Part shown: piece after piece, positions 57,594-64,000 of the stretch
Layout of the letters: each line of letters starts with the position of its first letter
Position numbering within the stretch: the first letter of the stretch is position 1
DNA from: UMGS1766 sp963597355
GTDB taxonomy: Bacteria; Bacillota; Clostridia; Oscillospirales; Oscillospiraceae
Assembly (NCBI GenBank): GCA_963597355.1
Contig: CAVBPR010000006.1
Coordinates: 210,754-274,753, forward strand
Direction: 5' to 3'
Length of the DNA stretch: 64,000 nucleotides
Made by a program: the position numbers and the translations under genes
Notes under the pieces: model-generated
Databases searched by the model: none
Told to the model about the DNA's origin: nothing
Seen by the model: the letters and a program-made list of their open reading frames with translations, nothing else

Positions 57594-57620
57594 CCACGGT
57601 TTAGGTTTCTATGCTATAAT
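57589..57620 (+). promoter_or_regulatory. Activator-type promoter of the second two-component system
   Basis: TTTAAC (57589-57594) and TTTAGG (57600-57605) form a direct repeat with an 11-bp period, followed by TATAAT (57615-57620). The TTTAAC element is 20 bp from the -10, too far for an ordinary -35, which suggests activation by an OmpR-type regulator. The same layout occurs before the VTC operon. Confidence 0.65.
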
Positions 57621-57650
57621 CGGACTAGAATGGAAAAAGAGGTGGTCTCT

Positions 57651-58328
57651 ATGCGGCTTTTGTTGGCAGAAGACGAGCGAATGCTGTCAGATGCACTCGT
57701 CGCCATTTTAACCCATAATCATTACTCGGTAGACGCTGTATACGACGGTCAGGATGCGCTGGATTATCTGACCTCCGGAGATAATTATGATGCCGCCATA
57801 CTGGATATCATGATGCCAAAGCTGGATGGTCTGTCGGTTCTGCGGACCATCCGCAGTCAGGGAAGCACGCTTCCGGTACTGCTGTTGACTGCAAAAGGCG
57901 AAATTGACGATCGGGTGGAGGGCCTGGACTCCGGAGCAGACGATTATCTTACCAAACCCTTTGCCACAAAAGAGCTGTTGGCGCGCATTCGTGCCATCAC
58001 CCGGCGTCAGCCGGATCTCACCGACGCCACGCTTCACTTTGGCGATTTGTCGCTGGATCGAAGCAGCTTTGCTCTGACCGGGCCGCAAGGCTCTGTCCGC
58101 CTGGCCGGCAAGGAATTTCAGATGCTGGAAATGCTCATGACCAACCCCAATCAGGTGATTGGAACCGAACGGTTTCTGGAAAAGATTTGGGGCTACGACA
58201 GCGATGCGGAAATCAACGTCGTCTGGGTGAATTTGTCCGGTCTGAGAAAAAAATTACAGACCCTCGGTTCCTCTGTGCGCATTCGTGCCGCCCGTGGTGT
58301 AGGGTATCAGTTGGAGGCGGTGGAATGA
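57651..58328 (+). CDS. Response regulator, OmpR/PhoB family
   Basis: A 225-residue regulator with a receiver (phospho-Asp at about residue 51 in AAILDIMMPKLDG; LTAKGE and LTKPF switch residues) and a winged-helix DNA-binding domain (RLAGKEFQMLEMLM, then KIWGYDSDAEINVVWVNLSGLRKK). The start at 57651 has AGAGGTGG upstream; an in-frame ATG seven codons earlier does not. It overlaps the kinase gene by 4 bases. Its own promoter and the VTC operon promoter share an OmpR-type direct repeat, indicating positive autoregulation and control of the VTC module. Confidence 0.95.
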   Translation: MRLLLAEDERMLSDALVAILTHNHYSVDAVYDGQDALDYLTSGDNYDAAILDIMMPKLDGLSVLRTIRSQGSTLPVLLLTAKGEIDDRVEGLDSGADDYLTKPFATKELLARIRAITRRQPDLTDATLHFGDLSLDRSSFALTGPQGSVRLAGKEFQMLEMLMTNPNQVIGTERFLEKIWGYDSDAEINVVWVNLSGLRKKLQTLGSSVRIRAARGVGYQLEAVE

Positions 58329-59596
58329 TTCGTCGTCTGCGCCACAGTTTTGTCGGCATTACCATGCTCTCCGTGATTCTGGTACTCACTCTGCTGATGG
58401 GGACAATCAATGTTGTTAACTACATCAGCAAGGATCGAAGCAACGCACAGCTGCTGCAGATGTTGGCGGACAACAACGGAAGTATGCCCAGTGAAACCTC
58501 TCCCCCCAACGCTCAGCCCAGCGGCAACGACTCCACCCCGCCGGAAAAACCGGCAGGCTCCGACACAAAGCCCCAGAACTGGTCGGCTGAAACGCCTTAT
58601 GAAACCCGTTATTTTTCTGTCACTTTAAACGAGAACGATGAAACGGTATCGGTAGACACGGGAAAGATTGCCGCCATTTCCTCTTCCGACGCAATTTCTC
58701 TGGTTCAGTCACTTTCCGCCTCCGGAAAAACCAGCGGCTATTCCGGCAATTATAAGTTCTGCACGGCAACAAACTCCAGCGGTCAAACCATTTATATCTT
58801 CCTGGATTGCACCAGAGATCTCTCCTCCGTGCGTCAATTCCTTCGCTATAGTCTTCTGATTTCTCTGGGTGGAATCGTCGCAATTTTCTTTGTCGCCGTG
58901 CTCCTGTCCCGTCGTGCCGTGCGTCCAATCGCAGAAAGCTATGAAAAACAGAAGCACTTTATTACCGACGCAAGCCATGAAATTAAGACGCCTCTGGCTG
59001 TCATCGCCTCCTGTACCGATGTGCTGGAAATGGAACAGGGGGAAAGCAAATGGAGTCAGGGGATTCGCAGTCAGGTGGATCGACTCACTGAACTGACGCA
59101 AGGGCTGGTGTCTCTGGCCCGCATGGATGAACACACCGGTTTGCTCGTCTCCGAAGAAGTCAATTTCTCGGAGCTATTGGAGGAAACCGTCAATCCTTTC
59201 ATTCTCATGGCGCAAAAGAAAAACCAGCAATTTCAACTTCATTGCCAGCCAGACATCAAAATTCAGGGCGACAAACGAATGCTGCAGCAGTTATGCTCCA
59301 TTCTTGCCGATAACGCCGTAAAATACACACCGGACGGCGGAAATATCGCCTTCACTTTACAACAAAAAGGACGCAAAATCAGTTTCGTTGCAGAAAATGA
59401 CGCAGAAGGCCTTTCCGCCGGAAATCAAAAACAGCTTTTTGACCGGTTTTATCGCGGCGATCAATCCCGCAGCAGCCAATGTCCGGGATACGGCATCGGT
59501 CTATCCCTCGCCCAGAGTATTGTTTCCGCACATGGTGGCAAAATCGAAGCAACCAGCCGCGACGGAACATCTTTGACCATCACGGTTCAATTTTAA
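58325..59596 (+). CDS. Sensor histidine kinase
   Basis: A 423-residue membrane kinase: a first helix at about residues 12-33, an outer region of about 145 residues with a Pro/Ser-rich section (TSPPNAQPSGNDSTPPEKP), a second helix at about 180-200 (LLISLGGIVAIFFVAVLL), the dimerisation domain with His in DASHEIKTPLAVIA (about residue 221), and ATPase motifs DNAVKYT and GYGIGLSLAQ. It partners with the response regulator upstream. The low-complexity outer region is unusual for a sensor and may contact the cell surface or wall. Confidence 0.93.
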   Translation: MIRRLRHSFVGITMLSVILVLTLLMGTINVVNYISKDRSNAQLLQMLADNNGSMPSETSPPNAQPSGNDSTPPEKPAGSDTKPQNWSAETPYETRYFSVTLNENDETVSVDTGKIAAISSSDAISLVQSLSASGKTSGYSGNYKFCTATNSSGQTIYIFLDCTRDLSSVRQFLRYSLLISLGGIVAIFFVAVLLSRRAVRPIAESYEKQKHFITDASHEIKTPLAVIASCTDVLEMEQGESKWSQGIRSQVDRLTELTQGLVSLARMDEHTGLLVSEEVNFSELLEETVNPFILMAQKKNQQFQLHCQPDIKIQGDKRMLQQLCSILADNAVKYTPDGGNIAFTLQQKGRKISFVAENDAEGLSAGNQKQLFDRFYRGDQSRSSQCPGYGIGLSLAQSIVSAHGGKIEATSRDGTSLTITVQF

Positions 59597-59615
59597 ATTT
59601 ATCTTTTGCTTTATA

Positions 59616-59650
59616 TGAGCGCTTTTACGACAGGTAGAAGCGCTCATTTT
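59616..59650 (+). terminator. Terminator after the sensor kinase
   Basis: Arms TGAGCGCTTTTAC (59616-59628) and GTAGAAGCGCTCA (59634-59646), mostly paired, followed by TTTT. Confidence 0.8.
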
Positions 59651-59657
59651 ACGTACC

Positions 59658-59689
59658 TTTAACTTATTCTTAGGTTTGTCCGTTATTCT
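59658..59689 (+). promoter_or_regulatory. Activator-type promoter of the VTC operon
   Basis: TTTAAC (59658-59663), 5 bp, CTTAGG (59669-59674), 9 bp, TATTCT (59684-59689). Element order and distances are identical to the promoter of the response regulator at 57651 (TTTAAC to -10 exactly 20 bp in both). Confidence 0.65.
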
Positions 59690-59720
59690 ATTGGTAACAA
59701 AGGCAAAGGAGGCGGACAAA

Positions 59721-60446
59721 TTGAGTGAATCCGTTTTTCAACGTTTTGAAATAAAGTTTCTTCTGCATCAACAGCAGCGCGCCGCACTGGAGCGCGCTAT
59801 GATCCATCGCCTGGTACCGGACATCCATGGGGAAAGCACCATTTGCAACATCTACTATGATACGCCGGATTTTCGATTGATCCGTAATTCTCTGGAAAAA
59901 CCAATTTACAAAGAAAAACTTCGCTTGCGGAGTTATGGCCGGGTCACAGACAGCCAGAGCGTTTTTCTGGAGTTGAAGAAAAAATACAAAGGTGTCGTTT
60001 ACAAACGCCGTATTTCCCTCCCCGAATCGCAAGCGGCTTCTATTCTAAGCGGAAACGGTCAACTGGATCAATTCGGACAAATCGGATGTGAATTGGATTA
60101 CGCACTTCACTATTACCCGAACCTGCGTCCCGCTGTATATCTCTGCTATGATCGCTGCGCTTTTACCTGTAAAGACGATCCCCAGCTGCGCCTCACCTTC
60201 GACCGGAATATTCTCTGGCGCACAGAAGATCTCTGTCTGACCGCACCCATCGGCGGAACACCGCTTCTCGCCCCGGAACAGTCTCTGTTGGAGATTAAAA
60301 CGGCTTCTTCTATTCCCCTTTGGCTGGTCGCTCTGTTGGAGCAGCAGCAATTATATAAAACCTCATTTTCAAAATACGGCACAGCCTATCAGGCTTTGCA
60401 ATCCCATTGTGACACAACAAGAAAGGACGAGCGCTGCTATGCTTAA
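59721..60446 (+). CDS. VTC-domain protein, polyphosphate polymerase-like
   Basis: A 241-residue VTC (vacuolar transporter chaperone) domain protein. It has the tunnel-fold signatures RFEIKFLL at the N-terminus, CNIYYDTPDF, the basic strand EKLRLRSYG (residues lining the polymerase tunnel), LELKKKYKGVVYKRR, and EIKTASSIPLW. In eukaryotes VTC makes polyphosphate from ATP; bacterial homologues are thought to act similarly. Translation starts with a TTG placed after GGAGGC. It overlaps the DUF4956 gene by 8 bases and has its own activator-type promoter, with a tight three-gene operon following. Confidence 0.88.
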   Translation: MSESVFQRFEIKFLLHQQQRAALERAMIHRLVPDIHGESTICNIYYDTPDFRLIRNSLEKPIYKEKLRLRSYGRVTDSQSVFLELKKKYKGVVYKRRISLPESQAASILSGNGQLDQFGQIGCELDYALHYYPNLRPAVYLCYDRCAFTCKDDPQLRLTFDRNILWRTEDLCLTAPIGGTPLLAPEQSLLEIKTASSIPLWLVALLEQQQLYKTSFSKYGTAYQALQSHCDTTRKDERCYA

Positions 60447-61128
60447 CTCTATTTTTTCCAATCTTCTGACAACCTCCACCACTGTCACACCGGCTGCATT
60501 TCTTCTTTGTCTTCTTGCTGCACTGGTTCTGGGGCTTCTCTCTGCCCTGTCCTGTACCTATCGTGCCCGATGCAGCCACAGCTTCATTGTTACGCTGGCA
60601 ACCCTGCCCGCCGTTGTCTGCGCTGTCATCATGATGGTCAGCGGCAGCCTCGGCGCCGGAGTTGCCGTTGCCGGCACGTTTTCTCTGGTTCGGTTTCGCT
60701 CCGTTCCCGGCACTGCAAAAGAAATCGGCGCAATTTTTCTTTCCATGGCCATTGGCTTAGCCTGCGGCATGGGTTATCCCGGTTTCGCTGCGCTCCTCAC
60801 AGTCCTGTTGTGCGGCGTGACGCTCCTCTACAATCGCATCAATCTGGGCAGCAAAAATTCAACAGAGGAAGAACGGGTTTTGCAAATCACCGTTCCGGAA
60901 AGCCTTGATTACACGGAAATGTTCGACGATCTCTTCGCCCGCTATACCCGGCAGCATAAGTTGGTGCAGGTAAAAACGACCAACCTCGGCAGTCTGAACC
61001 GCTTAACCTACCAGCTCACCCTCAACCAGCCCAACACGGAAAAAGAATTGATTGATGCGCTTCGCTGCCGCAACGGAAATCTGGAAATCTCGCTTCGTAT
61101 GCAGGAAACTCCGGAAAACGAACTGTAA
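60439..61128 (+). CDS. DUF4956 membrane protein
   Basis: A 229-residue membrane protein with three to four helices in the first 135 residues (about 20-45, 58-78, 82-100 and 112-135) and a soluble C-terminal domain. It contains the family's GTFSLVRFRSVPGTAKEIG motif between helices. DUF4956 genes are regularly found beside VTC-domain genes, as here, where the start codon overlaps the VTC gene by 8 bases. It is a likely membrane partner that channels or anchors the polymer. AAAGGA precedes the ATG. Confidence 0.87.
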   Translation: MLNSIFSNLLTTSTTVTPAAFLLCLLAALVLGLLSALSCTYRARCSHSFIVTLATLPAVVCAVIMMVSGSLGAGVAVAGTFSLVRFRSVPGTAKEIGAIFLSMAIGLACGMGYPGFAALLTVLLCGVTLLYNRINLGSKNSTEEERVLQITVPESLDYTEMFDDLFARYTRQHKLVQVKTTNLGSLNRLTYQLTLNQPNTEKELIDALRCRNGNLEISLRMQETPENEL

Positions 61129-61143
61129 AGAAAGGATTTTCTT

Positions 61144-63084
61144 ATGAAACAATATCGATGGAAACAGATCACTGCATTGTTTGTTTCCCTTTCCCTGTGC
61201 CTCGCCTGCTCTGCCTGCGGCCAAACAAGTGCAGCCGATTCTGCAACAAACACCCAGACATCCTCCTCCGCCGCTCTCCTCTCTGCCCCATCCATTGACG
61301 AGATGTTCACGGCCCGGGATTACGAAATCGGATATTCTGATTATTGCACCATCACCCTTTCCGACAATTCATCCACTGCCGACGGAGACGGTGTTGTAAT
61401 TACTGAAAACACAATTACGATCACCTCAGCCGGAACTTATGTTCTCACCGGAAGTCTATCCAATGGCCAGGTTATCGTAGATGTCGGGGACGAAGAAAAG
61501 GTACAGCTCGTTCTCTCCAATGCGGACATCACCTGTTCCGGCTCTGCCGCACTTTACTGCCGAAACGCAGACAAGGTATTTGTTACCACTGCAGAAAACA
61601 CAGAAAATTTTCTCTCCTCGGTTGATGAATTTATCACAACAGAAGACAGCAACGTTGACGCCGCTGTCTTTGCCAAATGCGACTTAACGCTGAATGGCAG
61701 CGGAACCCTGACGGTAAGCTGTTCCGCCGGACACGGCATCGTTTCAAAGGATGATCTGGTGATCACCTGCGGCGATTACCGAATTGAAGCCGCAAAACAG
61801 GGACTCAGCGGAAAAGACAGCGTCCGCATTGCCGGCGGCAATTTTACCATCACCAGCGGAACGGACGGAATCCATTCCGAAAATGATACAGAAGACGAAG
61901 GTTTCATTTTTATTTCCGGCGGCACTTTTCTCATTACCAGCGCCCATGACGGGCTCGATGCCAGTGGAGCGATCACCATTGAAGACGGAGACTTTACCAT
62001 CACCGCCGGTGGCGGCAGCGAAAACACCACCAAAAGCCACACAGATTTTCAACAGCGCCCGGAAGATCCGCAAACAACTGCTGATTCCACTGACACCGAC
62101 ACAGACAGTGACTACAAGGGGATCAAATCCGATACCTCAATTTTAATATCCGGCGGCTCTTTCACGGTTGATGCATCAGATGATACAATTCACACCGACG
62201 GATCTATTCTTATCGCCGACGGAGCATTAACTCTTTCCAGCGGAGACGACGGCATCCATGCCGACGAAACCACCATGATTTCCGGTGGCAGTATCTCGAT
62301 TTTAACCTGCTACGAGGGGATTGAAGGCGCTGAAGTAGATATTTCCGGCGGCGAAATCACCATTCTTGCTACGGATGATGGAATCAATGCCGCCGACGGC
62401 ACGAGCAATATGCCGGGCTCTGCCTCCACTTGCTCGCTTACCATTTCCGGCGGCAACATTACGATCTCCGCGGAAGGTGATGGTGTGGATTCCAATGGTG
62501 ACCTTACGGTCACTGGCGGAACCCTCACAATTGAGGGCCCTTCTAATGGAGGCAACGGAGCCATCGATTATGATGGCAATGGCACGATCACCGGCGGAAC
62601 CGTCATCGCTCTGGATCAGCCCACCATGGCAATGAATTTCGGGAGCGACTCCACCCAGTGCACCGCTTTGATCTGCCTGGATAGTCAGCAATCTGCCGGA
62701 ACAGAGATCACGCTGACCGATGCAGAAGGAACCGTCCTTCTGAGTTATACTGCCCAAAAAGCATTTCAATCTGTCCTGGTCAGCTGCTCTGATATGACCA
62801 CTGGCAACACCTATACTTTAACTGCAGGCTCGGAAACTGTTACAATCGAAATGACCGATACCGTCTACGGCACATCCTCCGGTATGGGCGGCGGCATGGA
62901 CAATCGGGGCGGAGGCGGAAATCCCGGCAACTTCTCTCCCGATCAAGACCGTGGACAGGAAACTCCTCCGGATAACAACGGTCAGCGACCGGATGATATG
63001 CAGACTCCGCCGGATCAGAACGGAAACAATTCTGCCCCGCAACCACAACAACAGGCTGGAACGGAAAATAACACCGCCACCTGA
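61144..63084 (+). CDS. Surface lipoprotein with right-handed beta-helix, Cthe_2159-like
   Basis: A 646-residue lipoprotein: signal peptide with lipobox LACSACG (Cys at about residue 25), then about 20 repeated coil motifs such as DGIHSENDTEDEGFIFISGG and DDTIHTDGSILIADGALTL forming a right-handed beta-helix (about residues 60-520), and a C-terminal tail rich in Gly, Pro, Asn and Gln (MGGGMDNRGGGG, then repeated PPDQNG-type units). The Asp-Gly-Ile-His and Asp-Gly-Ile-Asn turns resemble calcium sites of the Cthe_2159 family, which binds cellulose-derived acidic sugars. It lies 15 bases after DUF4956 and is the last gene of the VTC operon, so it may be the surface effector of the module. AAAGGA precedes the ATG. 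Confidence 0.82.
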   Translation: MKQYRWKQITALFVSLSLCLACSACGQTSAADSATNTQTSSSAALLSAPSIDEMFTARDYEIGYSDYCTITLSDNSSTADGDGVVITENTITITSAGTYVLTGSLSNGQVIVDVGDEEKVQLVLSNADITCSGSAALYCRNADKVFVTTAENTENFLSSVDEFITTEDSNVDAAVFAKCDLTLNGSGTLTVSCSAGHGIVSKDDLVITCGDYRIEAAKQGLSGKDSVRIAGGNFTITSGTDGIHSENDTEDEGFIFISGGTFLITSAHDGLDASGAITIEDGDFTITAGGGSENTTKSHTDFQQRPEDPQTTADSTDTDTDSDYKGIKSDTSILISGGSFTVDASDDTIHTDGSILIADGALTLSSGDDGIHADETTMISGGSISILTCYEGIEGAEVDISGGEITILATDDGINAADGTSNMPGSASTCSLTISGGNITISAEGDGVDSNGDLTVTGGTLTIEGPSNGGNGAIDYDGNGTITGGTVIALDQPTMAMNFGSDSTQCTALICLDSQQSAGTEITLTDAEGTVLLSYTAQKAFQSVLVSCSDMTTGNTYTLTAGSETVTIEMTDTVYGTSSGMGGGMDNRGGGGNPGNFSPDQDRGQETPPDNNGQRPDDMQTPPDQNGNNSAPQPQQQAGTENNTAT

Positions 63085-63091
63085 CGCTAAA

Positions 63092-63130
63092 ATCCCCCGG
63101 ACATCATCCTGTCCGGGGGATCAATTTTTT
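63092..63130 (+). terminator. Terminator of the VTC operon
   Basis: Twelve-bp arms ATCCCCCGGACA (63092-63103) and TGTCCGGGGGAT (63110-63121) followed by CAATTTTTT. Confidence 0.92.
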
Positions 63131-63180
63131 AGCAAAACTCTGCGCACCGACCGAATAAGGTCCGTGTACCGAATCATCCT

Positions 63181-63861
63181 TTATATATGTACCGGAATCT
63201 CTCCATCAATCTCCAGTCTGTCCGGTTCAACAGAACAGCTGAGGGCACACACCTGCACTCCCGCATCTGCCGCCTCCTGCAAGGCTTGTGCGAATGCTGG
63301 ATCTGTCGTTCGATTGGGCTCCATGTATTGCATACCGCTCATTTGAACCACAAAGCAAACCCAGGTCTTCCAGCCCTGTCTTGCCGCGTTTGTCAGCTCG
63401 TGCAGGTGCTTTGTGCCCCGAACTGTTGGTGCATCAGGGAAACGACATACTCTTTTATCTTCCAGCGTCACGCCTTTTATTTCCACCAGATTGCGTTCTC
63501 CCTCACGCTCAAAGAAGAAATCGATGCGAGAATTGCCAAAGCGGAACTCCGGCTGTATTCGTGTAATGCCCGATAGGAATTTTCCGCTTTCCAGATAGTC
63601 ACGAAACACGGCATTCGGCGCCTGAGAATCCATGTTAACCAGTAAATCGTCTTTCTCCACTGCCACAAGGTCATAGGCGTACCTTCTCTTCGGATTGTCC
63701 GATCGGGTTAAATAGACCTTCGCACCCGGCACCAGCAACTCTTTGCATCGCCCCGTATTTTTGACGTGCACTTGCATTACAGCGCCGTCCAATTCAACGG
63801 TTGCAACAAATCGATTTTCTCTGCGTATAAATGCCGCCGCAGTAATATTAGGGTATTTCAT
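63181..63861 (-). CDS. sfsA: SfsA family protein (sugar fermentation stimulation homologue)
   Basis: A 226-residue protein with an N-terminal OB-like domain (ENRFVATVELDGAVMQVHVKNTGRC, residues about 16-40) and a C-terminal nuclease-like domain with SRIDFFFEREGERNLVEIKGVTLE, which carries the acidic/Lys residues of a PD-(D/E)XK fold. The role of SfsA is unsettled; DNA binding has been suggested. The ATG at 63861 is preferred (AGGTG 6 bases upstream) over an earlier in-frame GTG. It lies just downstream of the rRNA gene on the same strand, separated by a terminator. Confidence 0.9.
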   Translation of the reverse strand: MKYPNITAAAFIRRENRFVATVELDGAVMQVHVKNTGRCKELLVPGAKVYLTRSDNPKRRYAYDLVAVEKDDLLVNMDSQAPNAVFRDYLESGKFLSGITRIQPEFRFGNSRIDFFFEREGERNLVEIKGVTLEDKRVCRFPDAPTVRGTKHLHELTNAARQGWKTWVCFVVQMSGMQYMEPNRTTDPAFAQALQEAADAGVQVCALSCSVEPDRLEIDGEIPVHI

Positions 63862-63911
63862 CGCCCGCACCTGCCTGTTTCAAAATATAGATTCGTTACC
63901 AAAGAGACAAT

Positions 63912-63941
63912 AAAAAAAGACGACCTTTGCAGATCGTCTTT
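63912..63941 (-). terminator. Terminator of the rRNA operon
   Basis: AAAGACGA (63941-63934 on the minus strand) pairs with TCGTCTTT (63923-63916), and the minus strand runs into seven T. It follows the 5S rRNA end by a few bases. Confidence 0.88.
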
Positions 63942-63945
63942 CCAG

Positions 63946-64000
63946 TGTTGGCATTACCTATCTTCCCGGGCCGCTACCAGCCAAGTATTGTCGGCGCAGG
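63946..64000 (-). rRNA. rrf: 5S rRNA, 3' end (gene continues past the window)
   Basis: The last 55 bases on the minus strand match the 3' part of Firmicutes 5S rRNA, including GCCGACAATACTTGGCTGG, GCGGCCCGGGAAGATAGGT and the TGCCAACAC end. The 5' part lies outside the window. A terminator follows. An rRNA operon therefore flanks the right edge. Confidence 0.9.

Overview
The window looks like chromosomal DNA of an anaerobic, gut-type Gram-positive Clostridia bacterium, most likely of the Oscillospirales. This is inferred from several features together: strong GGAGG-type ribosome binding sites, an oxygen-independent ribonucleotide reductase, the NADH sensor Rex, a two-gene minimal SUF system, MutS2 and RecD2, a GAAC-N4-GTTC SOS box, an Era/YbeY/PhoH cluster, and DUF4317, GldG-like and DUF4340 families. 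GC content is moderate (estimated by eye at low to mid 50s percent). Almost all genes are intact. No insertion sequence, prophage, CRISPR array or conjugative element was seen, so this is core chromosome with some accessory modules.

Layout. 1-7.1 kb: end of ilvC, ilvD, an HD phosphohydrolase, a 59-aa membrane protein, a sirtuin, a regulator with two TetR-type helix-turn-helix domains, and a rhomboid-like membrane protein that appears to lack the protease serine. 7.1-7.4 kb: a small self-contained transcription unit on the minus strand (promoter, 20-aa ORF, terminator). 7.4-14.2 kb (minus strand): purC, then a hybrid sensor kinase / DUF4317 / lipoprotein operon. 14.2-17 kb: AT-richer spacer and NrdR-controlled nrdD. 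17-23.8 kb: a CLC transporter, an alpha/beta hydrolase, a YfcE phosphoesterase, minimal SUF genes, argF and pyrE. 23.8-31.8 kb: radC, then an SOS-controlled uvrB-uvrA-recD2 operon. 32-38.3 kb: a GldF/GldG/DUF4340-type ABC operon followed by a two-component system. 38.4-40.8 kb: a two-gene metal-handling module, made of a CobW GTPase with about 50 histidines in a tandem repeat and a CobW-YcgQ-like fusion. 40.8-44 kb: rex, a MATE exporter and a divergent LysR regulator. 44-53.7 kb (minus strand): a long housekeeping stretch, phoH-ybeY-era-recO-mutS2, an HPr-like gene, then uvrC-rsmD-coaD and a coiled-coil protein. 53.8-57.5 kb: a lipoprotein, tRNA-Leu, prfB and a hydroxyacid dehydrogenase. 57.6-63.1 kb: a second two-component system followed by a VTC/DUF4956/beta-helix surface module. 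63.2-64 kb: sfsA and the 3' end of a 5S rRNA gene, so an rRNA operon lies just past the right edge.

How the genes work together. DNA repair is unusually well represented: UvrA, UvrB, UvrC, RecD2, RecO, MutS2 and RadC. Redox and anaerobic control is visible as a Rex operator on the rex promoter and paired NrdR boxes before nrdD. The strongest hidden signal is a shared promoter architecture, TTTAAC-N5-YTTAGG followed by a -10 box exactly 20 bp after TTTAAC. It sits in front of both the response regulator at 57.65 kb and the VTC operon at 59.7 kb, and implies that this two-component system activates itself and the polyphosphate-polymerase-like surface module. Other points worth a second look are the His-repeat CobW module with an inverted repeat in its leader, the 20-aa ORF transcript, an HPr-like protein with Phe at the phosphorylation position, and prfB without its programmed frameshift.
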